Source: JAFGRU01 sp016934985 (GTDB lineage Bacteria; Desulfobacterota; Desulfuromonadia; Desulfuromonadales; JAAYDE01). Taken from it: a stretch of 64,000 bases of DNA. Position 1 is the first letter of the stretch, and each line of letters starts with the position of its first letter. The notes beneath the pieces were generated by a model. That model had not been told where the DNA came from and did no database searches. It saw only the letters and a program-made list of their open reading frames with translations. The DNA lies in the NCBI GenBank assembly GCA_963665045.2, contig CAXXJQ010000006.1:372001-436000 (forward strand), given 5' to 3'. This document shows positions 18,127 through 26,996 of the stretch, piece after piece. The position numbers and the translations under genes were made by a program.

Positions 18127-18918
18127 ATGGCCACTGCTATCCTTATTGACAATATCGGCTTCGGCTACGCAGGGAAACCCCTCATCGATAAGCTGTCGGC
18201 AAACCTCGACGAAGGAAGATTCATCGCTATTGTCGGTCCCAACGGTTGCGGCAAAACCACTCTCGTCAATCTCCTGGCAGGGACTCTTCGCCCCCGTTGG
18301 GGCCGCATCCTGTTAAGAGAGACATCTCTATCCGCCTACACCAGAAGACGATTGGCCAGGGAAATCGCCCTGATGCCACAGAATTTCAATGTGAACTTCG
18401 CATTCAGCGTCCGGGAGGTGGTGATGATGGGCCGTTATCCTCATATACCAAGGTTCTCGCAGCCAACGTCACTCGACCATGCCCGGGTGGATGAGGCTCT
18501 GGCCGCGACCGACACTGTAGATTTTGCCGACCAACTGGTGACCGAGTTGAGCGGCGGCGAGCGCCAGCGGGTGATCGCAGCCCGCGCCCTGGCTCAGGAC
18601 ACCCCTGTTCTGATTCTTGATGAGGCGACATCGAACCTCGATATCCGCCATGCCATCTCGCTGCTCGAGCATGTTCGTAACCGCATCAAGGAACAGGGGC
18701 GGACTGTCATCGCCGTGTTTCAGGACATCAACCTGGCGGCCCGTTTCAGCGACGATCTGCTGATGATGAAAAATGGCCGCATCGAGGTCTTTGGCCCCAC
18801 GGCGGAGGTGCTGACTCCCGAAAACCTGGAACGGGTTTTCGATATTGCGGCCAGAGTCACCTTTGATCCTTTTGTCGAAGCAGACCAAGTGACTTTTGCA
18901 CACAAAATGGATGGCTGA
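18127..18918 (+). CDS. ABC transporter ATPase (FecE/BtuD type)
   Basis: This 263-residue ATPase has Walker A GPNGCGKT (about residues 38-45), Q-loop MPQNF, signature LSGGERQR, Walker B VLILDEATSNLD, and the H-loop region VIAVFQDINLAARF. In the H-loop the switch His of most ABC ATPases appears as Gln (FQD instead of xHD), a substitution worth noting. It starts 5 bp after the permease stop. It should energise the FecCD permease for corrinoid, siderophore or haem import. A repeat R1 copy separates it from the binding-protein gene. Confidence 0.9.
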   Translation: MATAILIDNIGFGYAGKPLIDKLSANLDEGRFIAIVGPNGCGKTTLVNLLAGTLRPRWGRILLRETSLSAYTRRRLAREIALMPQNFNVNFAFSVREVVMMGRYPHIPRFSQPTSLDHARVDEALAATDTVDFADQLVTELSGGERQRVIAARALAQDTPVLILDEATSNLDIRHAISLLEHVRNRIKEQGRTVIAVFQDINLAARFSDDLLMMKNGRIEVFGPTAEVLTPENLERVFDIAARVTFDPFVEADQVTFAHKMDG

Positions 18919-18941
18919 GGGTTGTGTTAGCTGCTGTTTTC

Positions 18942-19147
18942 TTCCCCCTTGTGATGCAGCCGGAGTGGATGGGATATTTTGAGAAAAAAACGGACAGACT
19001 GTCTGAGCGAAGCGAGTTTCTGGCCGTCCTCAAAATAGCCCAGAAACGTAGGGAACCCAAAGGGCAAATCACGGGGTGCCCTTTTTCTGCTTACTCTTTT
19101 TAGGCAAGTAAAAAGAGTAAGGCGCCGTCAGGGGGCGCAACCCCTGG
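18942..19147. repeat. Structured dispersed repeat R1, copy 2
   Basis: This copy lies between the ABC ATPase and the binding-protein gene. It is the most diverged of the three but keeps the fold: TATTTTGAG (18975-18983) pairs with CTCAAAATA (19029-19037), AAGGGC with GCCCTT, CTTACTCTTTTTA with TAAAAAGAGTAAG, and CAGGGG with CCCCTG around GCGCAA. Relative to copies 1 and 3, both arms of three stems are changed together. Confidence 0.8.
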
Positions 19148-19190
19148 GTTTTATAAAGAATCCAATTCCTCCGCAACGACGAAAATTATT

Positions 19191-20177
19191 ATGAGCCTGG
19201 AAAAGACCTGTCAAATATTTTTTGTATTTCTGCTCACCACCCTGGTCTCCGTTTGCCCAAGCCAAGGAGCCGACAAATCCTTCACCATGCTTGGCCACCG
19301 CATAACCGATCAGTCAGGCAATGAAATTATTGTCAACACCCCTTTTAAAAGGGTTGTCTCCCTCTACGGGGCACACACCGAAAACCTTTTTTCTTTAGGC
19401 TGTACCACCCAAATCATCGGGGTCCTTCCCCGCACCCACTACCCGCCCAAAGCACGACATCTCCCGGCTTTTCATTACCGGGAAGGTGCCGAAAAATTCC
19501 TCGCCGCCCGGCCCGATCTGGTCCTGATCCGGCCTATGATCGCTAGGGGTTATCCCCGGCTGGTGGAAAAATTGCGGGCGAGCGGAATTTCCGTTATCTC
19601 AGTGCAACCAGGGAATATAGAAGAGATGTTTCTTTACTGGCGAATCCTTGGCTTGCTGACAGGACATGAAGAGCAAGCCGAGGCCATGGTGAATGAATTC
19701 CAAAAAACGGTTACGGACTTTCGCGCTGCGAGCGAAACAATCAACCCGAAGAAACGGGTTTTCTTCGAGTCTATCCACAGCAAGATGAAAACCTTCGCAC
19801 CGGACTCCATGGCGATTTTCGCCCTTGAATGCGCCGGCGGGATCAACCTGGCGAAGGATGCGGTTCCCGCCCGCAAAACCAACATCGCCGATTTCGGCAA
19901 GGAGAGGATTCTTGCTCTCGGCAGCCAGATTGACGTCTACCTCGCGCAGGTCGGCCCCATGAACCGCCCAACTATTGCAGCTATCAGCGACGAGGCAGGC
20001 TTCCACATTATCAAAGCGATACAAACCGGAGATATCCATCTCATTGACGAGACCATGGTTAGCCGCCCCACCATGAGACTGCTGGAAGGGATAACAACCA
20101 TAGGCCGCATTCTTTACCCGGACCGATTTATTCAAGCACAGGAAACACCAAAAGAAAAAACACCTGATGGCCAATAA
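19191..20177 (+). CDS. Periplasmic corrinoid/metal-chelate binding protein (BtuF/FecB type)
   Basis: The 328-residue protein has an N-terminal signal peptide (hydrophobic to about residue 22, likely cleavage after SQGA) and the class III binding-protein pattern. ITDQSGNEIIVNTPFKRVVSLYGAHTENLFSLGCTTQIIGV marks the first lobe in broken form across residues ~37-80. Later come AARPDLVLIRPMIARGYP and a linking helix. Such proteins deliver ligand to FecCD permeases. Its place after permease and ATPase genes, with R1 in between, makes it the third component of the same importer. It overlaps the next gene by 11 nt. The ligand may be a corrinoid, given the upstream B12 riboswitch. Confidence 0.85.
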   Translation: MSLEKTCQIFFVFLLTTLVSVCPSQGADKSFTMLGHRITDQSGNEIIVNTPFKRVVSLYGAHTENLFSLGCTTQIIGVLPRTHYPPKARHLPAFHYREGAEKFLAARPDLVLIRPMIARGYPRLVEKLRASGISVISVQPGNIEEMFLYWRILGLLTGHEEQAEAMVNEFQKTVTDFRAASETINPKKRVFFESIHSKMKTFAPDSMAIFALECAGGINLAKDAVPARKTNIADFGKERILALGSQIDVYLAQVGPMNRPTIAAISDEAGFHIIKAIQTGDIHLIDETMVSRPTMRLLEGITTIGRILYPDRFIQAQETPKEKTPDGQ

Positions 20178-21222
20178 ACCGAAAAAATCGAAGCGCCGGG
20201 CAATACTTATCTCCCTGATTGTGTCCTTGGCCATTCTCGCCTGGGGACTTGCCACCGTGGAGGGAATGAGCTTTGAGGTGCTTACCCGCCAACTCCTCCT
20301 GCCCCTGTGCCGTCTTTTGGCCATTATCGCCCTCGGCCTTGCAGTCGGCGAAATCATCGAAGCTTCTGGCTGGACCCGGCGCCTCGGGGTAATTGCCCGG
20401 CCGGCTTTTCGTTTCGCCAGACTTGGGGATCACTGTGGCGCAACCTTCAGCGCGGCTTTTTTTTCCGGCACAGCAGCCAACACCATGCTGGCCGGTTTTT
20501 TTCAGGATGGCAAGATTTGCAAAAAGCAGCTTTTCCTGACCAACCTGCTGAACCACTTCCCCGCCTATTTTCTCCACCTGCCGACGACCTTGTTCATCGT
20601 CATTCCCCTCACCGGCAAAGCCGGGGGGCTCTATTTCCTACTGACCTTTTCAGCCCTGCTCCTGCGCTGCAGCGGCATTCTTGTTTTCGGCCACATCTTT
20701 CTGCCCAAGAACCCTGAATCGGACCCCGATTCTGCCGCCAGACCTTTTCAAGCCGCTGAAAAGCAGCCAAAAGCAGCTTTTCTGGCCCGCATCCGGGACA
20801 AACTGCCCAACAGAATGATCGGCATAGCCGTCTACGTAATCCCGGTTTACAGTGCTGTTTTTGTCCTCAACACATTGGGCCTGTTCAATCTCGCCAGAGA
20901 TTGGCTGGCCGCCTTCATCACCCATTCATTTATTCCCGTTGAGTCGCTTTCCGTGGTGGTTATCAGCTTTGCCGCCGAATTCACATCCGGCTTCGCGGCG
21001 GCCGGAGCGCTCATGGACGCCGGGGTGCTAACCGTCAAACAAACGGCCCTGGCCCTTCTCGTCGGCAACATCGTCGCCTTTCCCATGCGTGCTTTACGGC
21101 ACCAACTCCCCAGGTACATTGGGATCTTTTCTCCGCGAATCGGCCTGGAGCTTCTGCTTCTGGGGCAGGGCCTGAGGGTTGTCAGTTTAATCCTTGCCGG
21201 AGTAGTCTTCTGGCTTATTTAA
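20167..21222 (+). CDS. Gate-domain (nucleoside-recognition-like) membrane protein
   Basis: This 351-residue protein has about eight to nine hydrophobic segments and resembles the 'gate'/nucleoside-recognition domain proteins (a family that includes spore-maturation-like membrane proteins). Segments such as LLAIIALGLAVGEIIEASG, CGATFSAAFFSGTAANTMLAG, FLTNLLNHFPAYFLHLPTT and FTSGFAAAGALMDAG are typical. The start overlaps the end of the binding-protein gene by 11 nt, so it is part of that operon. Its biochemical role is not established; the context suggests a part in corrinoid, cobalt or tetrapyrrole traffic, which is inference. Confidence 0.75.
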   Translation: MANKPKKSKRRAILISLIVSLAILAWGLATVEGMSFEVLTRQLLLPLCRLLAIIALGLAVGEIIEASGWTRRLGVIARPAFRFARLGDHCGATFSAAFFSGTAANTMLAGFFQDGKICKKQLFLTNLLNHFPAYFLHLPTTLFIVIPLTGKAGGLYFLLTFSALLLRCSGILVFGHIFLPKNPESDPDSAARPFQAAEKQPKAAFLARIRDKLPNRMIGIAVYVIPVYSAVFVLNTLGLFNLARDWLAAFITHSFIPVESLSVVVISFAAEFTSGFAAAGALMDAGVLTVKQTALALLVGNIVAFPMRALRHQLPRYIGIFSPRIGLELLLLGQGLRVVSLILAGVVFWLI

Positions 21223-21405
21223 CACCCGGTCTTTGCAATTTCCTTTTTTTTGATTACTATTAAAACAAAATTTTTCCTTTCTGCCCTGAACGTAAATCCA
21301 CACCAACGGTCGAAATCTCGAAATTCCTCGCTGCCAGGCAGATGATTATTTTGGAAACCCTTATTCCTGCAAACACAGACCCTTCTTTGGGAAAGTAACG
21401 TTATT

Positions 21406-22554
21406 TTGAAAAGTCTCCTTTCCATAAGATACATATTCCGAGGATTAATTGTCCTGGTTATTGCTCCTGCAATGATCTGTCTTTTTTCTGCCCACACGTG
21501 GGGAGAAACCAAACCTGTTCTGAATAAAGGAAAGAAATGGCGTATCGGATATTATGAAGGCGGCCCCTACTCGGAATATGGCAAAACCATGAAAACCCTG
21601 ATTGAAGGGTTGATGGATCTGGGCTGGATTGAAAAACAAACCCTTCCGGAATTTAAAGGTGATACCGTCAAACCATACTGGAGCTGGCTGGTCCATAACC
21701 CTGGGAACTATCTCTCTTTTTCTCCTCATAACGCCTATTCGGCAGACTGGGATGAAAACACCAGAAAAGAGGTCAAGACCAAGTTATTGAAAAAGTTAAA
21801 AAGTGGGTCCCTCGACCTGGTTATCGCCATGGGGACCTGGGCTGGTCAGGATCTGGCCAACAACCAGCATAACATCCCCACCATAGTCCTTTCGACCTCC
21901 GACCCGATCAAGGCCGGTATTATCAAAAGTGTTGAGGACTCGGGCCTGGACCATGTAACGGCCCGAGTCGATCCGTCCCGATATTTGAGACAGCTGCGTA
22001 TGTTCCACAGACTTGTCGGTTTTAAAAAGCTTGGGGTAGCCTATGAGGATACTGCGGATGGCCGGATATATTCAGTATTAGATGAAATCAACCAGGTGGC
22101 GGCGGAAAGAGGCTTCGACGTCGTTAAATGCACCATCGTTGAAACCAACGTCGAGGATAGCATTGCCGACGAATCCTGCAACCAATGCTACCAGCAATTG
22201 AGCCGGCAGGCTGACGCCGTCTATATTACCCCGCTGACTTGCGTTGATCGGCAAGTAGAAAATTATGTTAAAATATTTAATGCTCACAAAACACCAACTT
22301 TTTCTCTCGTCGGCTCAGTATTGGTCAAAAGAGGTGTGCTTCTCAGCATTTCCAGCGACTCCGGCTACGACAAGCAGGGAACCTATAATGCCGAGAAAAT
22401 CGCCGCAATCCTTAACGGAGCCAAACCGAGGACGTTGAAACAAATGCTGGCGGACCCTCTTGATATATCTATCAATCTGAATACGGCAAAAAAGATAGAT
22501 TTCCCGGTTCCCGAAAGCCTTTTGAAAATTGCCAGAGAGATCTATGCTCAATAA
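21406..22554 (+). CDS. Substrate-binding protein paired with a sensor kinase
   Basis: This 382-residue exported protein begins at a TTG with a signal peptide (residues 1 to about 35, ending near HTWGE). The mature region contains WRIGYYEGGPYSEYGKTM, LVIAMGTWAGQDLAN, IPTIVLSTSDPIKAGI and ADAVYITPLTC, the pattern of the ABC_sub_bind (PF04392-like) family. No permease or ATPase follows. Instead its last codons overlap the start of a hybrid histidine kinase, so the likely job is ligand sensing for that kinase. The ligand is unknown. A conventional ATG start is absent at the 5' end, so the exact start carries some doubt. Confidence 0.75.
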   Translation: MKSLLSIRYIFRGLIVLVIAPAMICLFSAHTWGETKPVLNKGKKWRIGYYEGGPYSEYGKTMKTLIEGLMDLGWIEKQTLPEFKGDTVKPYWSWLVHNPGNYLSFSPHNAYSADWDENTRKEVKTKLLKKLKSGSLDLVIAMGTWAGQDLANNQHNIPTIVLSTSDPIKAGIIKSVEDSGLDHVTARVDPSRYLRQLRMFHRLVGFKKLGVAYEDTADGRIYSVLDEINQVAAERGFDVVKCTIVETNVEDSIADESCNQCYQQLSRQADAVYITPLTCVDRQVENYVKIFNAHKTPTFSLVGSVLVKRGVLLSISSDSGYDKQGTYNAEKIAAILNGAKPRTLKQMLADPLDISINLNTAKKIDFPVPESLLKIAREIYAQ

Positions 22555-24322
22555 AAACAATATTCGTCCTCTGGGATACACAATCATTCTAATTTTCTGC
22601 TGCTGCTATTGGGTTCTTGACAGCCTCTGGTCCAGTTTTTCCTACGAGTCGAACCTGAAATATCTCATTTTCACTGAGCCATCTTCTCTCCTTGACACCT
22701 TCCTGCTCAAGGTACCCCCTTACCAAATGGTTTCCCGCCTCATTACCGTGGCCCTGTTCCTCATTGCAGGCGCTGTTATTATCGAATTTATGAAAAAAAT
22801 GCAGGCCGCCAAGGACGAGAGCCGGGAAGCGCAAGAGACCCTTCTGACCATCCTTGACAGTATCGATGTCAGCATCTCCGTAACGGACATGGAAAGCCAT
22901 GAAATCCTCTTCATAAATAAAAAAATGAAGGACGCCCTCGGTGCGGACCTGACAGGGCAAATTTGTTCCCCAGAGCTGCAGCACATAGGTCTGCCGTGTC
23001 CCGATGGCACAAACAAAAAATTGAGTGATGACCAAGGCAATTTGAAAGATGTCTATATCTGGGAAGAGAAAAACCCCAAAACAGGTCAATATTTCATCAA
23101 CCATGACCGGGCCATTCAATGGATAGATGGCCGGCAGGTGTATCTTCAAATATCCACCGACATAACCCAGATCAAGAACATGGAGGAAAACCTGCGCCAG
23201 GCCCAGAAGATGGAAGCCCTGGGGACCCTTGCGGGAGGGATCGCTCACGATTTCAACAATATTCTGACATCGGTTGTCGGTTTTTCTCAGCTGGCCATGG
23301 CCGATGCCGAACCGGACTCCAAACAGTACGAACGGCTCAAGGAAATTTTCCAGGCAGGAATCCGAGCCAGCGATTTGGTCCAGCAGATCCTGACCTTCGC
23401 ACGTAAAACCGATATGGAACTTAAGCCTGTGCAAATCAGCCCGCTTCTTAAGGAAACTATCAAGTTCCTGCGGTCCACTCTTCCCGCTTCCATAGAGATT
23501 TCCAGCGATATCGATTCAGAGCAATTTACCCTGGCGGACCCGGCTCAGCTTCATCAGGTTATGATCAATCTCGCCACCAACGCAGCAGAAGCCATGCGCC
23601 AAGGTGGAGGCAAGCTTCATTTCGTTCTGACCGAACAGTTCCTGGATAAAAACCTTCCCGGTAAGGACTCCCCAACTCCCGGCAATTACATTCAGCTAAC
23701 GGTTAAGGATACGGGGCCGGGTATCCCGGAAGAAGTTTTAGATAAAATTTTTGACCCCTATTTTTCAACCAAAGAAAAATGGCAAGGCGGTGGCTTGGGC
23801 CTTTCCGCCACCCAGGGAATCGTTCATGAGTTGAAGGGTGCTATCCAGGTTTCCAGCAGCCCTGGCGAAGGAACCCAATTCGACGTTTTTTTTCCAATAG
23901 CTCCATCTCTGAAAGCCGGCAGCTCAACCGGCGCGCTTAAAACTCTGACAGGAGAAGAACACCTCCTTGTGGTGGACGACGAACCGTCTATTCTCAAGAT
24001 GGTCCAACAGATGCTCAGCAGACTTGGGTACATTGTGGCTATCGAGGAGAGTTCCAAAAGCGCTTTGGAGTTGTTTCAAAGCGACCCTGACAGGTTCGCC
24101 CTGGTTCTGACCGATATGTCCATGCCCGGCATGAACGGTGATAAACTCGCGCAAGAAATGCTTAACATCAGGCCCAACATCAAAATCATCCTCTGCACTG
24201 GTTACAGCGACCAGATCGACACCGCCGGCAGCCGGAAACTCGGCATAAGTGCCATGGCCAGAAAACCCCTCATGAGAGACCCCCTCGCTGAACTCGTTCG
24301 CAAAGTTCTGGACGAAGACTGA
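22544..24322 (+). CDS. Hybrid sensor histidine kinase (2 TM - PAS - HisKA - HATPase - REC)
   Basis: The 592-residue protein has two N-terminal hydrophobic segments flanking a short periplasmic stretch (about residues 8-27 and 65-84). A PAS domain (~95-215) follows, then a HisKA domain with GGIAHDFNNIL (phospho-acceptor His), an HATPase domain with NLATNAAEA, DTGPGIPEE and GGGLGLSAT, and a C-terminal receiver with VVDDEPSILK and the acceptor Asp in LTDMSMPGMNG. I start at ATG 22544; a TTG lies 15 nt upstream. It overlaps the substrate-binding protein gene by 11 nt. No DNA-binding output is fused, so phosphate probably passes to another protein; the next gene encodes a receiver-GGDEF-EAL protein. 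Confidence 0.9.
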   Translation: MLNKNNIRPLGYTIILIFCCCYWVLDSLWSSFSYESNLKYLIFTEPSSLLDTFLLKVPPYQMVSRLITVALFLIAGAVIIEFMKKMQAAKDESREAQETLLTILDSIDVSISVTDMESHEILFINKKMKDALGADLTGQICSPELQHIGLPCPDGTNKKLSDDQGNLKDVYIWEEKNPKTGQYFINHDRAIQWIDGRQVYLQISTDITQIKNMEENLRQAQKMEALGTLAGGIAHDFNNILTSVVGFSQLAMADAEPDSKQYERLKEIFQAGIRASDLVQQILTFARKTDMELKPVQISPLLKETIKFLRSTLPASIEISSDIDSEQFTLADPAQLHQVMINLATNAAEAMRQGGGKLHFVLTEQFLDKNLPGKDSPTPGNYIQLTVKDTGPGIPEEVLDKIFDPYFSTKEKWQGGGLGLSATQGIVHELKGAIQVSSSPGEGTQFDVFFPIAPSLKAGSSTGALKTLTGEEHLLVVDDEPSILKMVQQMLSRLGYIVAIEESSKSALELFQSDPDRFALVLTDMSMPGMNGDKLAQEMLNIRPNIKIILCTGYSDQIDTAGSRKLGISAMARKPLMRDPLAELVRKVLDED

Positions 24323-24777
24323 ATCCCAAAAGTGCCGAACAGCGCCTTTTCTTTAACCTGCATCCGTGGATTGGGGCGGGAAAAGAGAGAGAGTGCTTGA
24401 ACTGATAGATTAAAATCTGATTAAAAATTTAAAACAATTTCACCTTCGAACCTTAAAACTTAAAACCTTTATTATTTGATTATTTTTTTGCTATTATTCA
24501 CAAGCTGTTAAGACCAAAATGAAAATATAAATGCTTTTTTATTACCCCAATTTGTTGCTTGAAATATCGCCCCCAAAATTCGCCTAAGAGTTTTTAGCGA
24601 TAACCTGATTCCATAAGCCGTTAGCGGGAGAGAAATGACACTGTCAGACCTGAAAAACAGAAAAAATCTTTGTAGAGGTAACGCTTGATCGACAATTTCG
24701 AAGATGCAATGGTATTTCAATGCTTTGGGCAATAACCCAATCGAAGTTCACGGATATATTTAAAAAGGCATAAACCT
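24323..24777. other. Intergenic region, AT-rich
   Basis: This 455-bp gap is AT-rich, especially 24400-24560, and holds no gene I can support. It probably carries the promoter of the receiver-GGDEF-EAL gene. I looked for a GEMM-type c-di-GMP riboswitch and did not find its conserved core. Confidence 0.4.
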
Positions 24778-26592
24778 ATGAAGGAAACATTCCCTTTCAG
24801 CCTGCCCCAAAGCTCTTCGGCGGAAAAATATAAAATCCTTGTCATTGATGACGAAAAACACGCCCGCATGGTTCTTGAAGACTTTCTGGACGATGCCGGT
24901 TTTGATGTTCTAAAAGCTGAAAATGGCAAAGAAGGCCTCGACCTCATCCAGCAGGAAAACCCTGACGTAGTCTTGACTGATATACGTATGCCGGTTATGG
25001 ATGGCCTTGCCGTCGTCGAAGCAATGCAGGACGTCGCCCCTTTGACCCCCGTCATCATCGTTTCCGGAGAGGGCGTCATGGACAATGTCATCAGTGCCTT
25101 GAGACTTGGCGCCTGGGATTATATTTTAAAACCAATCCGCGACCTGGAAGTCCTCAGACAAACCATTCACAGGTCTCTGGAAAGATCTTCCCAGCTACAA
25201 TTTGAAAAAAGCTATCAGGATCACCTTGAAGAGGAGGTCAGAGAGAAAACAGCGCGACTCAAAGCGGAGGTTTTTGCCAAAGAGATCGCCCAGCGTCAGG
25301 TGGAACACGAGGCTTATCACGATTCTCTAACCCAAATGGGGAACCGCCTTCTATGCATGAAGGAGCTGGAAAAAATCCACTTGCAGGGCCGGACGGACCA
25401 CTATATCGGGTTTCTTTATTTCGATGTTCGCTCCCTGAAAAATATCAACGACGCCTATGGTTATTCTTTCGGGGACACACTCCTTATTTATATCGCCGAC
25501 CGGCTTTACGGCTCCATCCCGGAAAAAACAAAAATTTACCGAATGGGCGGCGACGAGTTTGCGGTCTTCCTGGAGGGCGAACAGGAAGAGGTCGTTTACC
25601 TGGCCAATTCCGTTTGCGATTCAGTAAAACAGCCCTATCAGATAGGCAACGAAGCTGTTAACGTCAGCTTCGCTTTTGGCCTCACCTTGAGTTCGAATCC
25701 GGCCATCATTGCCGAAAAACTGATCAACGAGGCAACCTTCGCTCATCTGCAGGCCAAGAGAAACGCTGCCGGCAATGTCATCGTTTACGACGACAGCCTC
25801 CACAAAAAACACTTACGGCGCCTTTCCCTCGAAAAAGAGATGCCCACTGCTTTGGCTGCAGGTGAGTTCTCCATGTCTTTTCAGCCCATTGTCAACATCA
25901 AATCCCAAAGCCTCTATGGATTTGAAGGCCTCCTGCGTTGGAATAATGTTCGAGAAGGTTTCGTAAGTCCCGAAGAATTTATCATCATTTCTGAAGAAAA
26001 CGGCTTCATTGCAGAGCTTGGAGAATGGGCCCTCAATCACGCCTGCCAGTTTTGGAAAAAATCGGGCCTGGCAGAGAAGGGCCTGACCCTGTCGGTCAAT
26101 ATTTCCAGCAAGCAGTTCCGCCATCAAGGCCTGGTGAGCAGGTTTCACAACATCATCGAAGGGTCCGGCATCTCTTTCGATAAACTGGTCCTCGAAATAA
26201 CCGAAAGTGCCCTGATGACCCATGTGGAGGAAACGGCCAGAAAACTCGGGGACTTCCGAAAACACAAAATCAAAATCGCCATCGATGATTTCGGAACGGG
26301 CTATTCATCACTGAAATATCTCAGTGATTTTCCCGTCGACAGCATAAAGATCGACATGAGTTACGTACAAAAAATGGAAAACAACCCGAAAATTTACGAA
26401 CTGATCAAAATCATGGCCAGAATTGCCGGGGTATTCGGTATGGATCTCATCGGAGAAGGGGTCGAGACAAGGGTTCAGCGGGATCTTTTGAACCAGATAG
26501 GCTGTTACCTGCAGCAGGGGTATCTCTACTCAAAACCTATACCTGAGAAAGACGTGGTCGGTTTTTGCAACAATTTCACGCAGAAATTTTAG
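24778..26592 (+). CDS. Response regulator with GGDEF and EAL domains (c-di-GMP turnover)
   Basis: The 604-residue protein starts with a receiver domain (about 18-135; acceptor Asp68 in LTDIRMPVMDG). A helical linker follows, then a GGDEF domain with an intact GGDEF at 257-261 but no RxxD inhibitory site five residues before it, and an EAL domain from about 345. The EAL signature is EGLLRW (383-388). The other catalytic segments are intact: SVNISSKQF, LEITESAL, IDDFGTGYSS, KIDMSYV and GEGVET. Both synthesis and hydrolysis of c-di-GMP are therefore possible; which dominates cannot be read from sequence. It may receive phosphate from the hybrid kinase encoded upstream. Confidence 0.92.
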   Translation: MKETFPFSLPQSSSAEKYKILVIDDEKHARMVLEDFLDDAGFDVLKAENGKEGLDLIQQENPDVVLTDIRMPVMDGLAVVEAMQDVAPLTPVIIVSGEGVMDNVISALRLGAWDYILKPIRDLEVLRQTIHRSLERSSQLQFEKSYQDHLEEEVREKTARLKAEVFAKEIAQRQVEHEAYHDSLTQMGNRLLCMKELEKIHLQGRTDHYIGFLYFDVRSLKNINDAYGYSFGDTLLIYIADRLYGSIPEKTKIYRMGGDEFAVFLEGEQEEVVYLANSVCDSVKQPYQIGNEAVNVSFAFGLTLSSNPAIIAEKLINEATFAHLQAKRNAAGNVIVYDDSLHKKHLRRLSLEKEMPTALAAGEFSMSFQPIVNIKSQSLYGFEGLLRWNNVREGFVSPEEFIIISEENGFIAELGEWALNHACQFWKKSGLAEKGLTLSVNISSKQFRHQGLVSRFHNIIEGSGISFDKLVLEITESALMTHVEETARKLGDFRKHKIKIAIDDFGTGYSSLKYLSDFPVDSIKIDMSYVQKMENNPKIYELIKIMARIAGVFGMDLIGEGVETRVQRDLLNQIGCYLQQGYLYSKPIPEKDVVGFCNNFTQKF

Positions 26593-26996
26593 TTTTAACC
26601 CTTCATAAGGATTTAAATCCGCGGGTCTATATAAAGCTGTCCTCTAAAGTAATCTTCAGGGACTCTTTATTTAACGGCTGACTCCCAAACTTGGGATTAA
26701 GCTCTCACGGGTGTCTCCTTTTCTCCAACAATCCACATTTAGTCACCGTTTTCCAAACAGGCAATACCTTTTTTGCAAAAAAAATAGGGCCCCAAATCTT
26801 AACACCCGGTAGCGCTGATCCATAAATTGTGCGATCCTCTGCCAGAATTCTCCAGCCAAAACAATGTCGTTACTTTTCTTTTTTAAGAATCTGACGGAAA
26901 AAGGAACTTTTTTCCACAAAAACCGGGTTCTTGTTATAATTAGCAAATTTCAAAAAAATTCACACCCTTTTGCCATGTTGATTTTGAGGAAATGCC
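26593..26996. other. Intergenic region upstream of the Cache-GGDEF gene
   Basis: No gene is supported in these 404 bp. Near the downstream end is a good extended -10 sequence, listed separately. Confidence 0.4.
26932..26940 (+). promoter_or_regulatory. Extended -10 promoter element
   Basis: TGTTATAAT matches an extended -10 (TGnTATAAT) 56 bp before the ATG of the Cache-GGDEF gene. No clear -35 hexamer is present at 17 bp, which is compatible with an extended -10 promoter. Sequence-only call. Confidence 0.45.

Noticed and set aside
24323..24777. Possible c-di-GMP (GEMM) riboswitch before the GGDEF-EAL gene
   Set aside because: The conserved core and tetraloop-receptor sequences of GEMM were not found here or elsewhere in the window.
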